Below, piece after piece: positions 36,940 to 45,962 of a DNA stretch of 64,000 nt; positions within the stretch are counted from its first letter, which is position 1; each line of letters starts with the position of its first letter. Source of the stretch: Shinella sp. H4-D48 (GTDB lineage: Bacteria > Pseudomonadota > Alphaproteobacteria > Rhizobiales > Rhizobiaceae); contig NZ_CP093339.1 of the NCBI RefSeq assembly GCF_022637395.1, positions 248,001 through 312,000 of the forward strand, given 5' to 3'. The position numbers and the translations under genes are program-made. The notes under the pieces are model-generated. The model did no database searches. It was not told the origin of the DNA and saw only the letters and a program-made list of their open reading frames with translations.

Positions 36940-37743
36940 ATGCACGAGAAAGAGCGCCATCGCATCATTTTGTCCGCGGTCCAGGAAAAGCCTGTCGTGA
37001 CCGTCGGCGAAATGGTTGAACTGACGGAATCGTCGGAAGCGACGATCCGCCGGGACATTGCGACGCTGCATGTGCAGAAGAAGCTGCGCCGCGTTCGCGG
37101 CGGCGCGGAGGCAATCAATCCGCCGCAATTCCCAGGACTTGCCGGCCGGCCGTTCTCCGTCAACGAAACGATCAACATCGCTCAGAAGCGCGCGATCGCG
37201 CTGAAGGCGGTGGAATTGTGCGCCGATGGTGATCCGATCATCATCAACGGCGGCACGACGACCTTTCAGATGGTCCATCTCTTGGCCGCGCGCCGGATGC
37301 AGATCTTCACCAATTCCTTTCCGATCGCCGAGCACCTGCTGAAGAATTCCAAGAACACGATCATGCTGTCGGGTGGCGTCATATACCGCGAGCAGAACAT
37401 CATCCTCAGCCCTTTCGAGAACGATGTGACGCGCAATTTCTACGCCAGGCGCATGTTCATGGGCGCGCAGGGTCTCGGCAAGCTCGGTCTCATGGAGGCC
37501 GATCCGCTGCTGATCCAGGCCGAGCAGAAGCTCATGGGCCAGGCCGACGAACTTGTCGTGCTGGCCGATTCCTCGAAATTCGGCAAGCGATCCAGTCTGG
37601 TGCTCTGCCCGCTGGAACGGGTGACCACTGTCATCACCGATGACGGAATTCGTGACGAGGACCGACAGATGCTGGAGGAGGCAGGCGTCGGGCTCATCAT
37701 CGCGGATAAAACAGCAAGGGAACAAGCCCCGATCGTTGCGTAA
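36940..37743 (+). CDS. rhaR: DeoR family regulator of rhamnose genes
   Basis: The 267-residue regulator has the DeoR HTH (VTVGEMVELTESSEATIRRD) and a C-terminal sensor domain (NGGTTTFQMVHLL, GAQGLGKLGLME, LADSSKFG). ATG 36940 is chosen for GGGAGGAC just upstream; a codon at 36883 would place the start inside the operator. It is a paralogue of the DeoR protein at 26579. It is expected to respond to a rhamnose-derived phosphate. It is first in the rhaRSTPQUK operon. Confidence 0.9.
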   Translation: MHEKERHRIILSAVQEKPVVTVGEMVELTESSEATIRRDIATLHVQKKLRRVRGGAEAINPPQFPGLAGRPFSVNETINIAQKRAIALKAVELCADGDPIIINGGTTTFQMVHLLAARRMQIFTNSFPIAEHLLKNSKNTIMLSGGVIYREQNIILSPFENDVTRNFYARRMFMGAQGLGKLGLMEADPLLIQAEQKLMGQADELVVLADSSKFGKRSSLVLCPLERVTTVITDDGIRDEDRQMLEEAGVGLIIADKTAREQAPIVA

Positions 37744-37778
37744 GCGCGGCCGGAAGAACTTCAACGGGAGGAACCACC

Positions 37779-38768
37779 ATGAAATTTCTGCACAAGCTTG
37801 CAATCTCGACGGCGATTGCCGCCGCGCTGATGGCCGGGCCGGCGTCTGCCGCCGAGCGCATCGCTCTGGTCGTCAAGTCCCTCGGCAACGGCTTCTTTGA
37901 TGCCGCAGCCAAGGGGGCCGAGGAGGCCGCCAAGGAAATCGGCGACATCGAGGTCATCTATACCGGCCCGACCTCGGCAACCGCAGAAGGCCAGATCGAG
38001 ATCATCAATTCGCTGATCGCCCAGCAGGTCGATGCGATCGCCATCTCGGCCAACGATCCCGATGCGCTCGTTCCGGTCCTAAAGAAGGCCATGGACCGCG
38101 GCATCAAGGTGATCTCCTGGGATTCCGGTGTCGCCAAGGATGGCCGCATGCTGCATCTCAACCCGTCCGATACGAACCTGATCGGCGAAACCATCATCAA
38201 GCTTGCCGCCGATCACCTGCCCGATGGTGGCGAAGTCGCGATCCTGTCGGCGTCGTCTACCGCGACAAACCAGAACGCCTGGATCGAGGCCGCCAAGGAA
38301 GTGCTGCCGACCAAGTTCCCGAAGATCAAGCTTGCAGCCGTCGTCTATGGTGACGATGACTCGGTGAAATCCACCAACGAAGCCAAGGGCCTGATTTCGT
38401 CCTATCCTGATCTCAAGGCCATCATTGCACCAACCACCGTCGGCGTCGTGGCAGCCGCACAGGTCGTCACCGACCAGAAGCTGATCGGCAAGATCAACGT
38501 GACCGGGCTGGCGCTGCCCTCCGAGTTCAAGAAGTTCATCGATAACGGTGCGTCGGAAGGCGTCGCGCTGTGGAACCCCATCGACCTCGGCTACTCAGCC
38601 GTCTTCCTCTCCGACCAACTCGTCAAGGGCAAGAAGGCGGAGCCGGGCGCGACCTTCTCCATCGGCAAGGTCGGTTCGATCACGCTCGATGATACCAATG
38701 CCGCGGCCATGGCCGCGCCCTACCAGTTCGACAAGTCCAATATCGAGAAGTTCTCGAAGATCTACTGA
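37779..38768 (+). CDS. rhaS: Rhamnose ABC importer binding protein
   Basis: The 329-residue periplasmic type I binding protein has a Sec signal (LHKLAISTAIAAALMAGPASA). The fold is shown by IALVVKSLGNGFFDAAAKGA, VDAIAISANDPDAL and YPDLKAIIAPTTVGV. AACGGGAGGAACC precedes the ATG. Its place between rhaR and rhaT matches the rhizobial rhamnose locus, so rhamnose is the expected ligand. It is followed by a strong hairpin. Confidence 0.93.
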   Translation: MKFLHKLAISTAIAAALMAGPASAAERIALVVKSLGNGFFDAAAKGAEEAAKEIGDIEVIYTGPTSATAEGQIEIINSLIAQQVDAIAISANDPDALVPVLKKAMDRGIKVISWDSGVAKDGRMLHLNPSDTNLIGETIIKLAADHLPDGGEVAILSASSTATNQNAWIEAAKEVLPTKFPKIKLAAVVYGDDDSVKSTNEAKGLISSYPDLKAIIAPTTVGVVAAAQVVTDQKLIGKINVTGLALPSEFKKFIDNGASEGVALWNPIDLGYSAVFLSDQLVKGKKAEPGATFSIGKVGSITLDDTNAAAMAAPYQFDKSNIEKFSKIY

Positions 38769-38784
38769 GCCTTGAGAGGCAAAA

Positions 38785-38809
38785 GCGGCGGAGCGAAGGT
38801 CTCCGCCGC
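38785..38809 (+). promoter_or_regulatory. Hairpin between rhaS and rhaT
   Basis: GCGGCGGAG (38785-38793) and CTCCGCCGC (38801-38809) form a perfect 9-bp stem with a 7-nt loop, 17 bases after the rhaS stop. The flank ATCCTTCCTGC is pyrimidine-rich but not a T-run, so partial termination or 3' protection of rhaS mRNA is likely. Confidence 0.6.
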
Positions 38810-38889
38810 ATCCTTCCTGCGCGCTGGAGCCGGTTTCCGGTTGCCTTCTCGCGCACTCATTCTCGAAGACAGGTCGGGTCCTGAAGCCG

Positions 38890-40400
<1,511 letters not shown>

Positions 40401-40404
<4 letters not shown>

Positions 40405-41381
40405 GCGCCATCGTCAAAATGCGGGAATTCTGGCTGGCGGTACTCATCGCAGCGCTGGTCTTTGCCGCTAACCTGCGCGCGCCGGGCTTCGCGTCGCCGT
40501 CCCGCCTTGCCGGCATCGTCGAGGATTCGTCCATCCTGATGATCCTTGCGCTTGGCCAGATGGTGGTGATCCTCACCCGGTCCATCGACCTCTCTATGGC
40601 TTCCAACCTTGCCCTCTCGGGCATGATCGTGGCGCTGATCAACCAGGCCGCTCCCGGCATTCCAGTTCCGATGCTGATGGCGGTGGCGGCTTTCAGCGGC
40701 TTGCTGCTTGGCGCGCTCAACGGTGTATTTATCTGGGGGCTCGGCATTCCGGCCATCGTCGTGACGCTCGGCTCGCTCACCATCTATCGCGGCGTCATCT
40801 TCCTGATCGCCGGCGGACAATGGGTCAATGCGGATGCGTTTTCGCCCTCGTTCATCGCCTTCACGCGCATCGAGGTTTTGGGGCTGCCGCTGCTCGTCTG
40901 GTATGCGGTCGTCATTGTCGTGGCCTTCGTCGTCCTGATGTCGCGCACGGCACTCGGCCGCTCGTTCTACGCGGTCGGCGTCAATCCGACGGCGGCGGTC
41001 TATGCCGGCATCAATGTCGGGCGCACAATGTTCCTGGCCTTCTGCATCTCCGGCCTTCTGTCCGGCTTCTGTGGGTATCTGTGGGTTTCGCGCTATGTCA
41101 TCGGCTCGGTCGAGGTGGCGCGCGGCTACGAGCTGACTGTGGTGGCGGCCTGCGTCATCGGCGGTATCTCGATTTCCGGCGGCGTGGGTACTGTCGCGGG
41201 CGCCGTGCTCGGCGCGTTGTTCCTCGGCGTCATCAATGGTGCGCTGCCGGTCATCAACATCTCACCCTTCTGGCAGATGGCGATTTCGGGCGCTGCCATC
41301 ATCCTTGCCGTCGTTCTCAACGGACGCGGCGCCAAGCGCAGCCAGCGTCTCATTCTCAGGACAGCGGAGGCGTCGGCATGA
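40401..41381 (+). CDS. rhaP: Rhamnose ABC importer permease 1
   Basis: The 326-residue CUT2 permease has 8-10 helices and the family motif VVILTRSIDLSMASNLALSG; AVGVNPTAAVYAGINVGRT and VIGGISISGGVGTVAGAVLG follow. It is translationally coupled to rhaT upstream and rhaQ downstream (ATGA overlaps). Two different permeases in one importer suggest a heterodimeric channel. Confidence 0.93.
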
Positions 41382-42379
41382 GTGTGCAATCCACCGAAAC
41401 CCGCCGCATTCCCGACCGGCTCGGCACGCCGCTAAGCGCGGCGGTCTTCTCGTGGCCGAGCCTGCTGCTGGTGGTCGGCCTCGTGCTTTTTGTCGTCAAT
41501 TCGCTCGCCTCGCCCTATTTCCTGTCGCCGTGGGCGCTGTCGGATGCGACCTTCAACTTCACGGAAAAAGCGCTGATCGCGCTCGCCATGGCGCTGCTGA
41601 TCATCTCGGGCGAGATCGATCTTTCGGTGGCCTCGATCATCGCGCTCGCCTCGACCATGATGGGCCTGGCGCTGCAATACGGCGCGGGAACGTCCGAGCT
41701 TGTGCTGATCGGGATCATGTCCGGCCTCGTCTGTGGCGCGTTCAATGGCTTTCTCGTTACCGGCCTCGGCCTGCCGTCCATCGTCGTGACGATCGGCACG
41801 ATGAGCTTCTTTCGCGGCATTTCCTATATCGTGCTCGGCGACCAGGCGTTCAAAGGCTATCCGGCCAGCTTCGCCTATTTCGGCCAGGGCTATGTCTTCT
41901 GGGTCTTCTCCTTCGAATTCACGCTCTTCGTCCTTTTCGCGCTCCTCTATTACGTGCTCCTGCACCGCACGAATTTCGGCCGGCAGGTCTTCGCCATCGG
42001 CAACAACGACGTGGCTGCGCGCTTCTCCGGCATTCGCGTCGAGCGGGTGAAGTTCATCCTCTTCCTGCTGACGGGCCTCATGTCGGGCATCGCCGCGGTG
42101 CTGCTGACCTCCCGACTCGATTCCACGCGCCCCTCCATCGCCGCAGGCTGGGAGCTTGAGGCGGTGACCATGGTCGTGCTGGGCGGTGTCTCCATTCTCG
42201 GCGGTGCGGGAACGATCCAGGGCGTGGTGCTGGCCGCACTGATCATGGGCCTCGTCACCTTCGGCCTTGGTCTTCTCAACGTGCCGGGTATCGTGATGTC
42301 GATCTTCATCGGTCTGTTGCTCATCTTCGTCATCGCCCTGCCGATCGTCTTCCGCAAGATCAGGAACCGCCGCCGATGA
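41378..42379 (+). CDS. rhaQ: Rhamnose ABC importer permease 2
   Basis: The 333-residue second permease has the motif [20 protein letters not shown], then [19 protein letters not shown] and [20 protein letters not shown]. The start ATG overlaps the rhaP stop. A much longer open frame upstream lies over rhaP in another frame and is not coding. Its stop overlaps rhaU. Confidence 0.92.
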   Translation: MSVQSTETRRIPDRLGTPLSAAVFSWPSLLLVVGLVLFVVNSLASPYFLSPWALSDATFNFTEKALIALAMALLIISGEIDLSVASIIALASTMMGLALQYGAGTSELVLIGIMSGLVCGAFNGFLVTGLGLPSIVVTIGTMSFFRGISYIVLGDQAFKGYPASFAYFGQGYVFWVFSFEFTLFVLFALLYYVLLHRTNFGRQVFAIGNNDVAARFSGIRVERVKFILFLLTGLMSGIAAVLLTSRLDSTRPSIAAGWELEAVTMVVLGGVSILGGAGTIQGVVLAALIMGLVTFGLGLLNVPGIVMSIFIGLLLIFVIALPIVFRKIRNRRR

Positions 42380-42705
42380 GCCATGCCGGTCTCGAGAAAC
42401 ACGCCTTCAAGATGGCGCTTAATCCTGGCATGAAGGCGGAGTACAGGCGCCGGCACGATGCGATATGGCCTGAGCTGGTGGATCTTCTGCACGCCGCCGG
42501 CGTCTCCGATTATTCGATCTTCCTCGATGAGGAGACGAATGTGCTGTTCGGCGTCCTGTGGCGGCGCAAGGATCACACGATGGCCGCGCTGCCGCAGACG
42601 GCGCTCATGCAGAAATGGTGGGCGCATATGGCCGACATCATGGCGACGAACGACCGGAACGAACCGATCGCCATCGATCTCACGCCCGTCTTCCACATGG
42701 AATGA
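42376..42705 (+). CDS. rhaU: L-rhamnose mutarotase
   Basis: The 109-residue small dimeric enzyme interconverts alpha and beta anomers of L-rhamnose, feeding the form used by the isomerase. The conserved His is in [27 protein letters not shown] and the Trp pair in [10 protein letters not shown] match the RhaM/RhaU family. It overlaps rhaQ by 4 bases, and rhaK starts within its stop. The gene is called rhaM in enteric bacteria. Confidence 0.93.
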   Translation: MSHAGLEKHAFKMALNPGMKAEYRRRHDAIWPELVDLLHAAGVSDYSIFLDEETNVLFGVLWRRKDHTMAALPQTALMQKWWAHMADIMATNDRNEPIAIDLTPVFHME

Positions 42706-44075
42706 GCGGGAAGGCCGCCATGCGCCACATCGCCGTCATCGACATCGGAAAGACCAATGCGAAGGTCGCGCTGGTCGAGCGGGAGAGCCTGACGGAAATC
42801 GCCGTCGCACGCAGGCCGAACGCGGTGGTGAAGGGCTCGCCCTATCCGCATTATGACATTGAGGGCCTGTGGGATTTCATTCTGGATGGGCTGAAGCGTC
42901 TTCAGGCTGAGTTCGGTATCGACGCCATTTCGATCACCACCCATGGCGCCTCGGCTGTGCTTCTCGATGCTGAGGGCAAGCTCGCCACACCGGCGCTGGA
43001 TTATGAATTTGACGGGCCCGACAGCCTTGCCGCGGAATATGATGCTGTTCGTCCGCCCTTTGCCGAGACGGGTTCGCCACGCCTGCCACTGGGCCTGAAC
43101 CTCGGCGCGCAGCTTTTCTGGCTGTTCAGGGCATTTCCGGGATTGCAGGAGCGGACGCGCACGATCCTCACCTATCCGCAATACTGGGCTTTTCGCCTGA
43201 GCGGCGTGGCGGTCAATGAGGTGACGTCGCTCGGTTGCCATACCGATCTCTGGATGCCGCAGGCGGGCCGTTATTCCGCGCTGGTCGAGCGCGAAGGCTG
43301 GACGGCGCTGATGGCGCCGGTTGCGCGCGTCGCCGACCGGCTGGGGCCTGTCCTGCCTGAGATCGCCGCGGCGACAGGGCTTGGGCCCGACACACCCGTT
43401 GTCTGCGGTATTCACGATTCCAACGCCTCGCTTTATGCCCATCTTGTTGCCCGCGAAGCGCCCTTTTCCGTCGTCTCTACCGGAACATGGGTCATCTCCA
43501 TGGCCGTGGGAGGCGCCAAGATCATGCTCGACCCGGCGCGCGATACACTGGTCAATGTCAACGCGCATGGCGACCCCGTTCCTTCCGCCCGCTTCATGGG
43601 GGGGCGGGAATTCGAGCGCCTGATCGGCGATGGCCCAAAGACCTATATGCGTGCCGATGTCGACGCCGTGCTCGCGCGGGGCGCCATGCTCCTGCCGGCG
43701 GTCGAGAACCAGTCCGGCCCGTTCCAGGGGCGCAAGGCGGAATGGACGGTGGAGGAGGCAACGCTGACGCCTGCCGAGCGGTTCGTCGCCGTTTCCTTCT
43801 ATCTCGCCCTGATGACGGCGATGGGGCTCGAGATCGTTGGGGCGCAGGGCCTGGTTCTGGTCGAAGGCCCGTTTGCCGAAAATGCGGCCTATCTCGACAT
43901 GCTCGCCGCCGCGACCGGGCGTCCGGTGGAGGCGGTTGCCGGTACCGGCACTAGTCTCGGCGCCGCCTTGCTGTATGCCGGCCCTCGCCCCGCCATCGCC
44001 AGGGAAGCAAATCCGCGCCCCTTGCGGGAAGGTGCCATGCGTCGGTATGCCAGCGCGTGGCAGGCACGGCTCTAG
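42702..44075 (+). CDS. rhaK: L-rhamnulokinase-type FGGY kinase
   Basis: The 457-residue kinase phosphorylates L-rhamnulose and, in rhizobia, is also linked to rhamnose uptake. Motifs are [31 protein letters not shown] (catalytic Asp), [13 protein letters not shown] and [17 protein letters not shown] 42702 overlaps the rhaU stop (ATGA), following the coupling pattern of the operon; ATG 42720 behind GGGAAGG is an alternative. It is the last gene of the operon and ends 2 bases from the convergent HTH gene. Confidence 0.92.
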   Translation: MSGKAAMRHIAVIDIGKTNAKVALVERESLTEIAVARRPNAVVKGSPYPHYDIEGLWDFILDGLKRLQAEFGIDAISITTHGASAVLLDAEGKLATPALDYEFDGPDSLAAEYDAVRPPFAETGSPRLPLGLNLGAQLFWLFRAFPGLQERTRTILTYPQYWAFRLSGVAVNEVTSLGCHTDLWMPQAGRYSALVEREGWTALMAPVARVADRLGPVLPEIAAATGLGPDTPVVCGIHDSNASLYAHLVAREAPFSVVSTGTWVISMAVGGAKIMLDPARDTLVNVNAHGDPVPSARFMGGREFERLIGDGPKTYMRADVDAVLARGAMLLPAVENQSGPFQGRKAEWTVEEATLTPAERFVAVSFYLALMTAMGLEIVGAQGLVLVEGPFAENAAYLDMLAAATGRPVEAVAGTGTSLGAALLYAGPRPAIAREANPRPLREGAMRRYASAWQARL

Positions 44076-44077
44076 GC

Positions 44078-44905
44078 TCAGAGGTTGGCGATCAGCGTGC
44101 GAAACTGCGCCATGATTTCTGCGCTGGCGGGGTTGTAGACCATCATGTTGAGGTCGGGCCGGCCTTCGACCGCAAAGCTCGAGAACTCCAGCTCTATAGC
44201 CCCAAGATAGGGGTGATGGAGGCGCTTGATGCCTTCCCGCGCGGCCGCAATCTCGTTGTCGTCCCACATTGCCTTGAACTCCGGGCTGCTGGCAGAGAGT
44301 TCATCGACCAGCTGCCGGATTTCCATTCCTGCGCCGGCACGCGCGGCGTCCGCGCGGAATGCCCCGACGACATAACGGGCGACATTGCGCCAGTCATCCT
44401 GGGCGGCGCGCACCCGCTCATCAGAAAAGATCATGCGCAGGATGTTGCGCCGGTCCCGGGGCAGCCTGGCATAATCCGTCAGGATGAAGGTGGCCGCCTT
44501 GTTCCATGCCACCACATCCCAAGTTGCGGTGCGGATGATGGCGGGGCTGAAAGGCATGGCGTCGAGGACCCGCTGCAGCCGGGGCGTGATGCTTTCGTGC
44601 TGGCGATAGTGCGGCTCGGGCGGGTGGCCGAATGCGAGGACATGAAGGTGATCGCGCTCCGGCTCGGTCAGCATCAATCCCACGGCGATGCGATCGAGCA
44701 CATGGGCGGATGGAGCCCCGCCGCGTCCCTGCTCCAGCCAAGTATACCATGTCGGGCTGATATTGGCGCGCTGGGCGACTTCCTCGCGGCGCAGGCCCGG
44801 CGTGCGCCGGCGGCCAGGCTGAAAGCCGAACGTGGCCGGATCGAGCCGCATGCGCCGGTCGCGCAGGAAGATGCCCAGAGCATTGTCGTTGGCGGTTTCG
44901 GTCAT
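44078..44905 (-). CDS. XRE-type HTH regulator with MmyB-like ligand-binding domain
   Basis: The 275-residue regulator has an N-terminal XRE HTH (about residues 35-95, with GLRREEVAQRANISPTWYTW and LEQGRG) and a C-terminal PAS-like MmyB domain (ITPRLQRVLDAM, VAWNKAA, LHHPYLG). Such proteins commonly control a divergent dehydrogenase gene, which fits the SDR gene at 45001. A 16-bp palindrome lies between them. The effector is unknown, possibly a fatty acid as in other MmyB domains. Confidence 0.9.
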   Translation of the reverse strand: MTETANDNALGIFLRDRRMRLDPATFGFQPGRRRTPGLRREEVAQRANISPTWYTWLEQGRGGAPSAHVLDRIAVGLMLTEPERDHLHVLAFGHPPEPHYRQHESITPRLQRVLDAMPFSPAIIRTATWDVVAWNKAATFILTDYARLPRDRRNILRMIFSDERVRAAQDDWRNVARYVVGAFRADAARAGAGMEIRQLVDELSASSPEFKAMWDDNEIAAAREGIKRLHHPYLGAIELEFSSFAVEGRPDLNMMVYNPASAEIMAQFRTLIANL

Positions 44906-44932
44906 GCGATCCTGTTGCTAATTATACTAGGA

Positions 44933-44948
44933 TAAAGTCACTACTTTA
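44933..44948. promoter_or_regulatory. Palindrome in the HTH/SDR divergent region
   Basis: TAAAGT-CACT-ACTTTA is a perfect inverted repeat in the 95-base gap between the HTH regulator and the SDR gene. A longer-range pair, CCTGTT (44911-44916) and AACAGG (44948-44953), surrounds it. It is the obvious candidate operator for the adjacent regulator. Confidence 0.5.
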
Positions 44949-45000
44949 ACAGGACAATTTTTCATGAGATCCCGATGCGCGTCAATGCAGGAGATATTTC

Positions 45001-45900
45001 ATGCGTGTTTTTCTGACAGGTGCCACCGGGTTCATTGGTTCCCGTATCCTCGGCGAATTGCTGGCCGATGGTCATGAGGTGATCGGCCTCACGCGCTCCG
45101 ATGCCGGAGCGCAAGAGCTGGCGAGCGCTGGCGCTTTAGCCCATATCGCAACGCTGGACGATCCGGCGAGCCTCGCGAAAGGAGCCGAGCATGCCGACGC
45201 CGTCATCCACACGGCGTTCGATCACGACTTTGCGAATTTCGTGGCCAATTGCGAAAAGGATCGGCGGGTCATCGCCGCGCTGGGAGCTGTGCTCAAGGGA
45301 TCGGACCGGCCGTTGCTTATTACGTCGGGCGTCGGCCTGGGCAATCCCGGTAACGGAGAGCCGGCGCGCGAGGACGTGTTCGATACGCACCATCGCAATC
45401 CCCGCATCGCCTCGGAACTGGCGGGCCAGGAGCAGCTGGAGGCGGGCGTCAATGTCGGCGTCGTTCGGCTTCCGCAGGTGCACGACACGGTCAAGCAGGG
45501 CCTCATCTCGCCCTATATCGCGATGGCACGCCAAAAGGGTGTCGTCGCCTATATCGGGCAGGGCGCCAACCGGTGGTCGGCAGCACATGTAAGCGATGTG
45601 GCGAAGCTCTATGCTCTGGCACTTGCGCGTGCCGAGCGCGGTGCCCGCTACAATGCCGTCGCGGAAGAGGGCATTGCCATTCGCGATATCGTCAGCGTGA
45701 TTGCCGGCGGCCTCGGACTTCCCGCCGTGTCGCTGCCGCAGGAAGAGACCGACCGCCATTTCGGATGGTTGGCCCTCTTCGCCGCAGCCGACATGGCGGC
45801 TTCGAGCACGTTGACGCGGCAAAAACTCGGCTGGACGCCGACAGGGCCGGGTCTGCTGGATGATCTCCGAAACATGAATTATGCCGCGCTCCCGGCGTGA
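45001..45900 (+). CDS. NAD-dependent epimerase/dehydratase-like extended SDR
   Basis: The 299-residue Rossmann-fold protein starts MRVFLTGATGFIGSRI (GxxGxxG at residues 7-13). HAD-free and without membrane segments, it acts in the cytoplasm on NAD(P)-linked substrates. The region GVGLGNPGNGEPA and the lack of a clear Tyr-x3-Lys place it among atypical extended SDRs often found next to XRE/MmyB or TetR regulators. It diverges from such a regulator here, so it is probably its main target. The substrate is unknown. Confidence 0.85.
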   Translation: MRVFLTGATGFIGSRILGELLADGHEVIGLTRSDAGAQELASAGALAHIATLDDPASLAKGAEHADAVIHTAFDHDFANFVANCEKDRRVIAALGAVLKGSDRPLLITSGVGLGNPGNGEPAREDVFDTHHRNPRIASELAGQEQLEAGVNVGVVRLPQVHDTVKQGLISPYIAMARQKGVVAYIGQGANRWSAAHVSDVAKLYALALARAERGARYNAVAEEGIAIRDIVSVIAGGLGLPAVSLPQEETDRHFGWLALFAAADMAASSTLTRQKLGWTPTGPGLLDDLRNMNYAALPA

Positions 45901-45962
45901 ATTCATGGGCGCGAACAGCCTCGTCTCGGTGGAACTTCCCATCGAGGCGATGCCATCGCCGG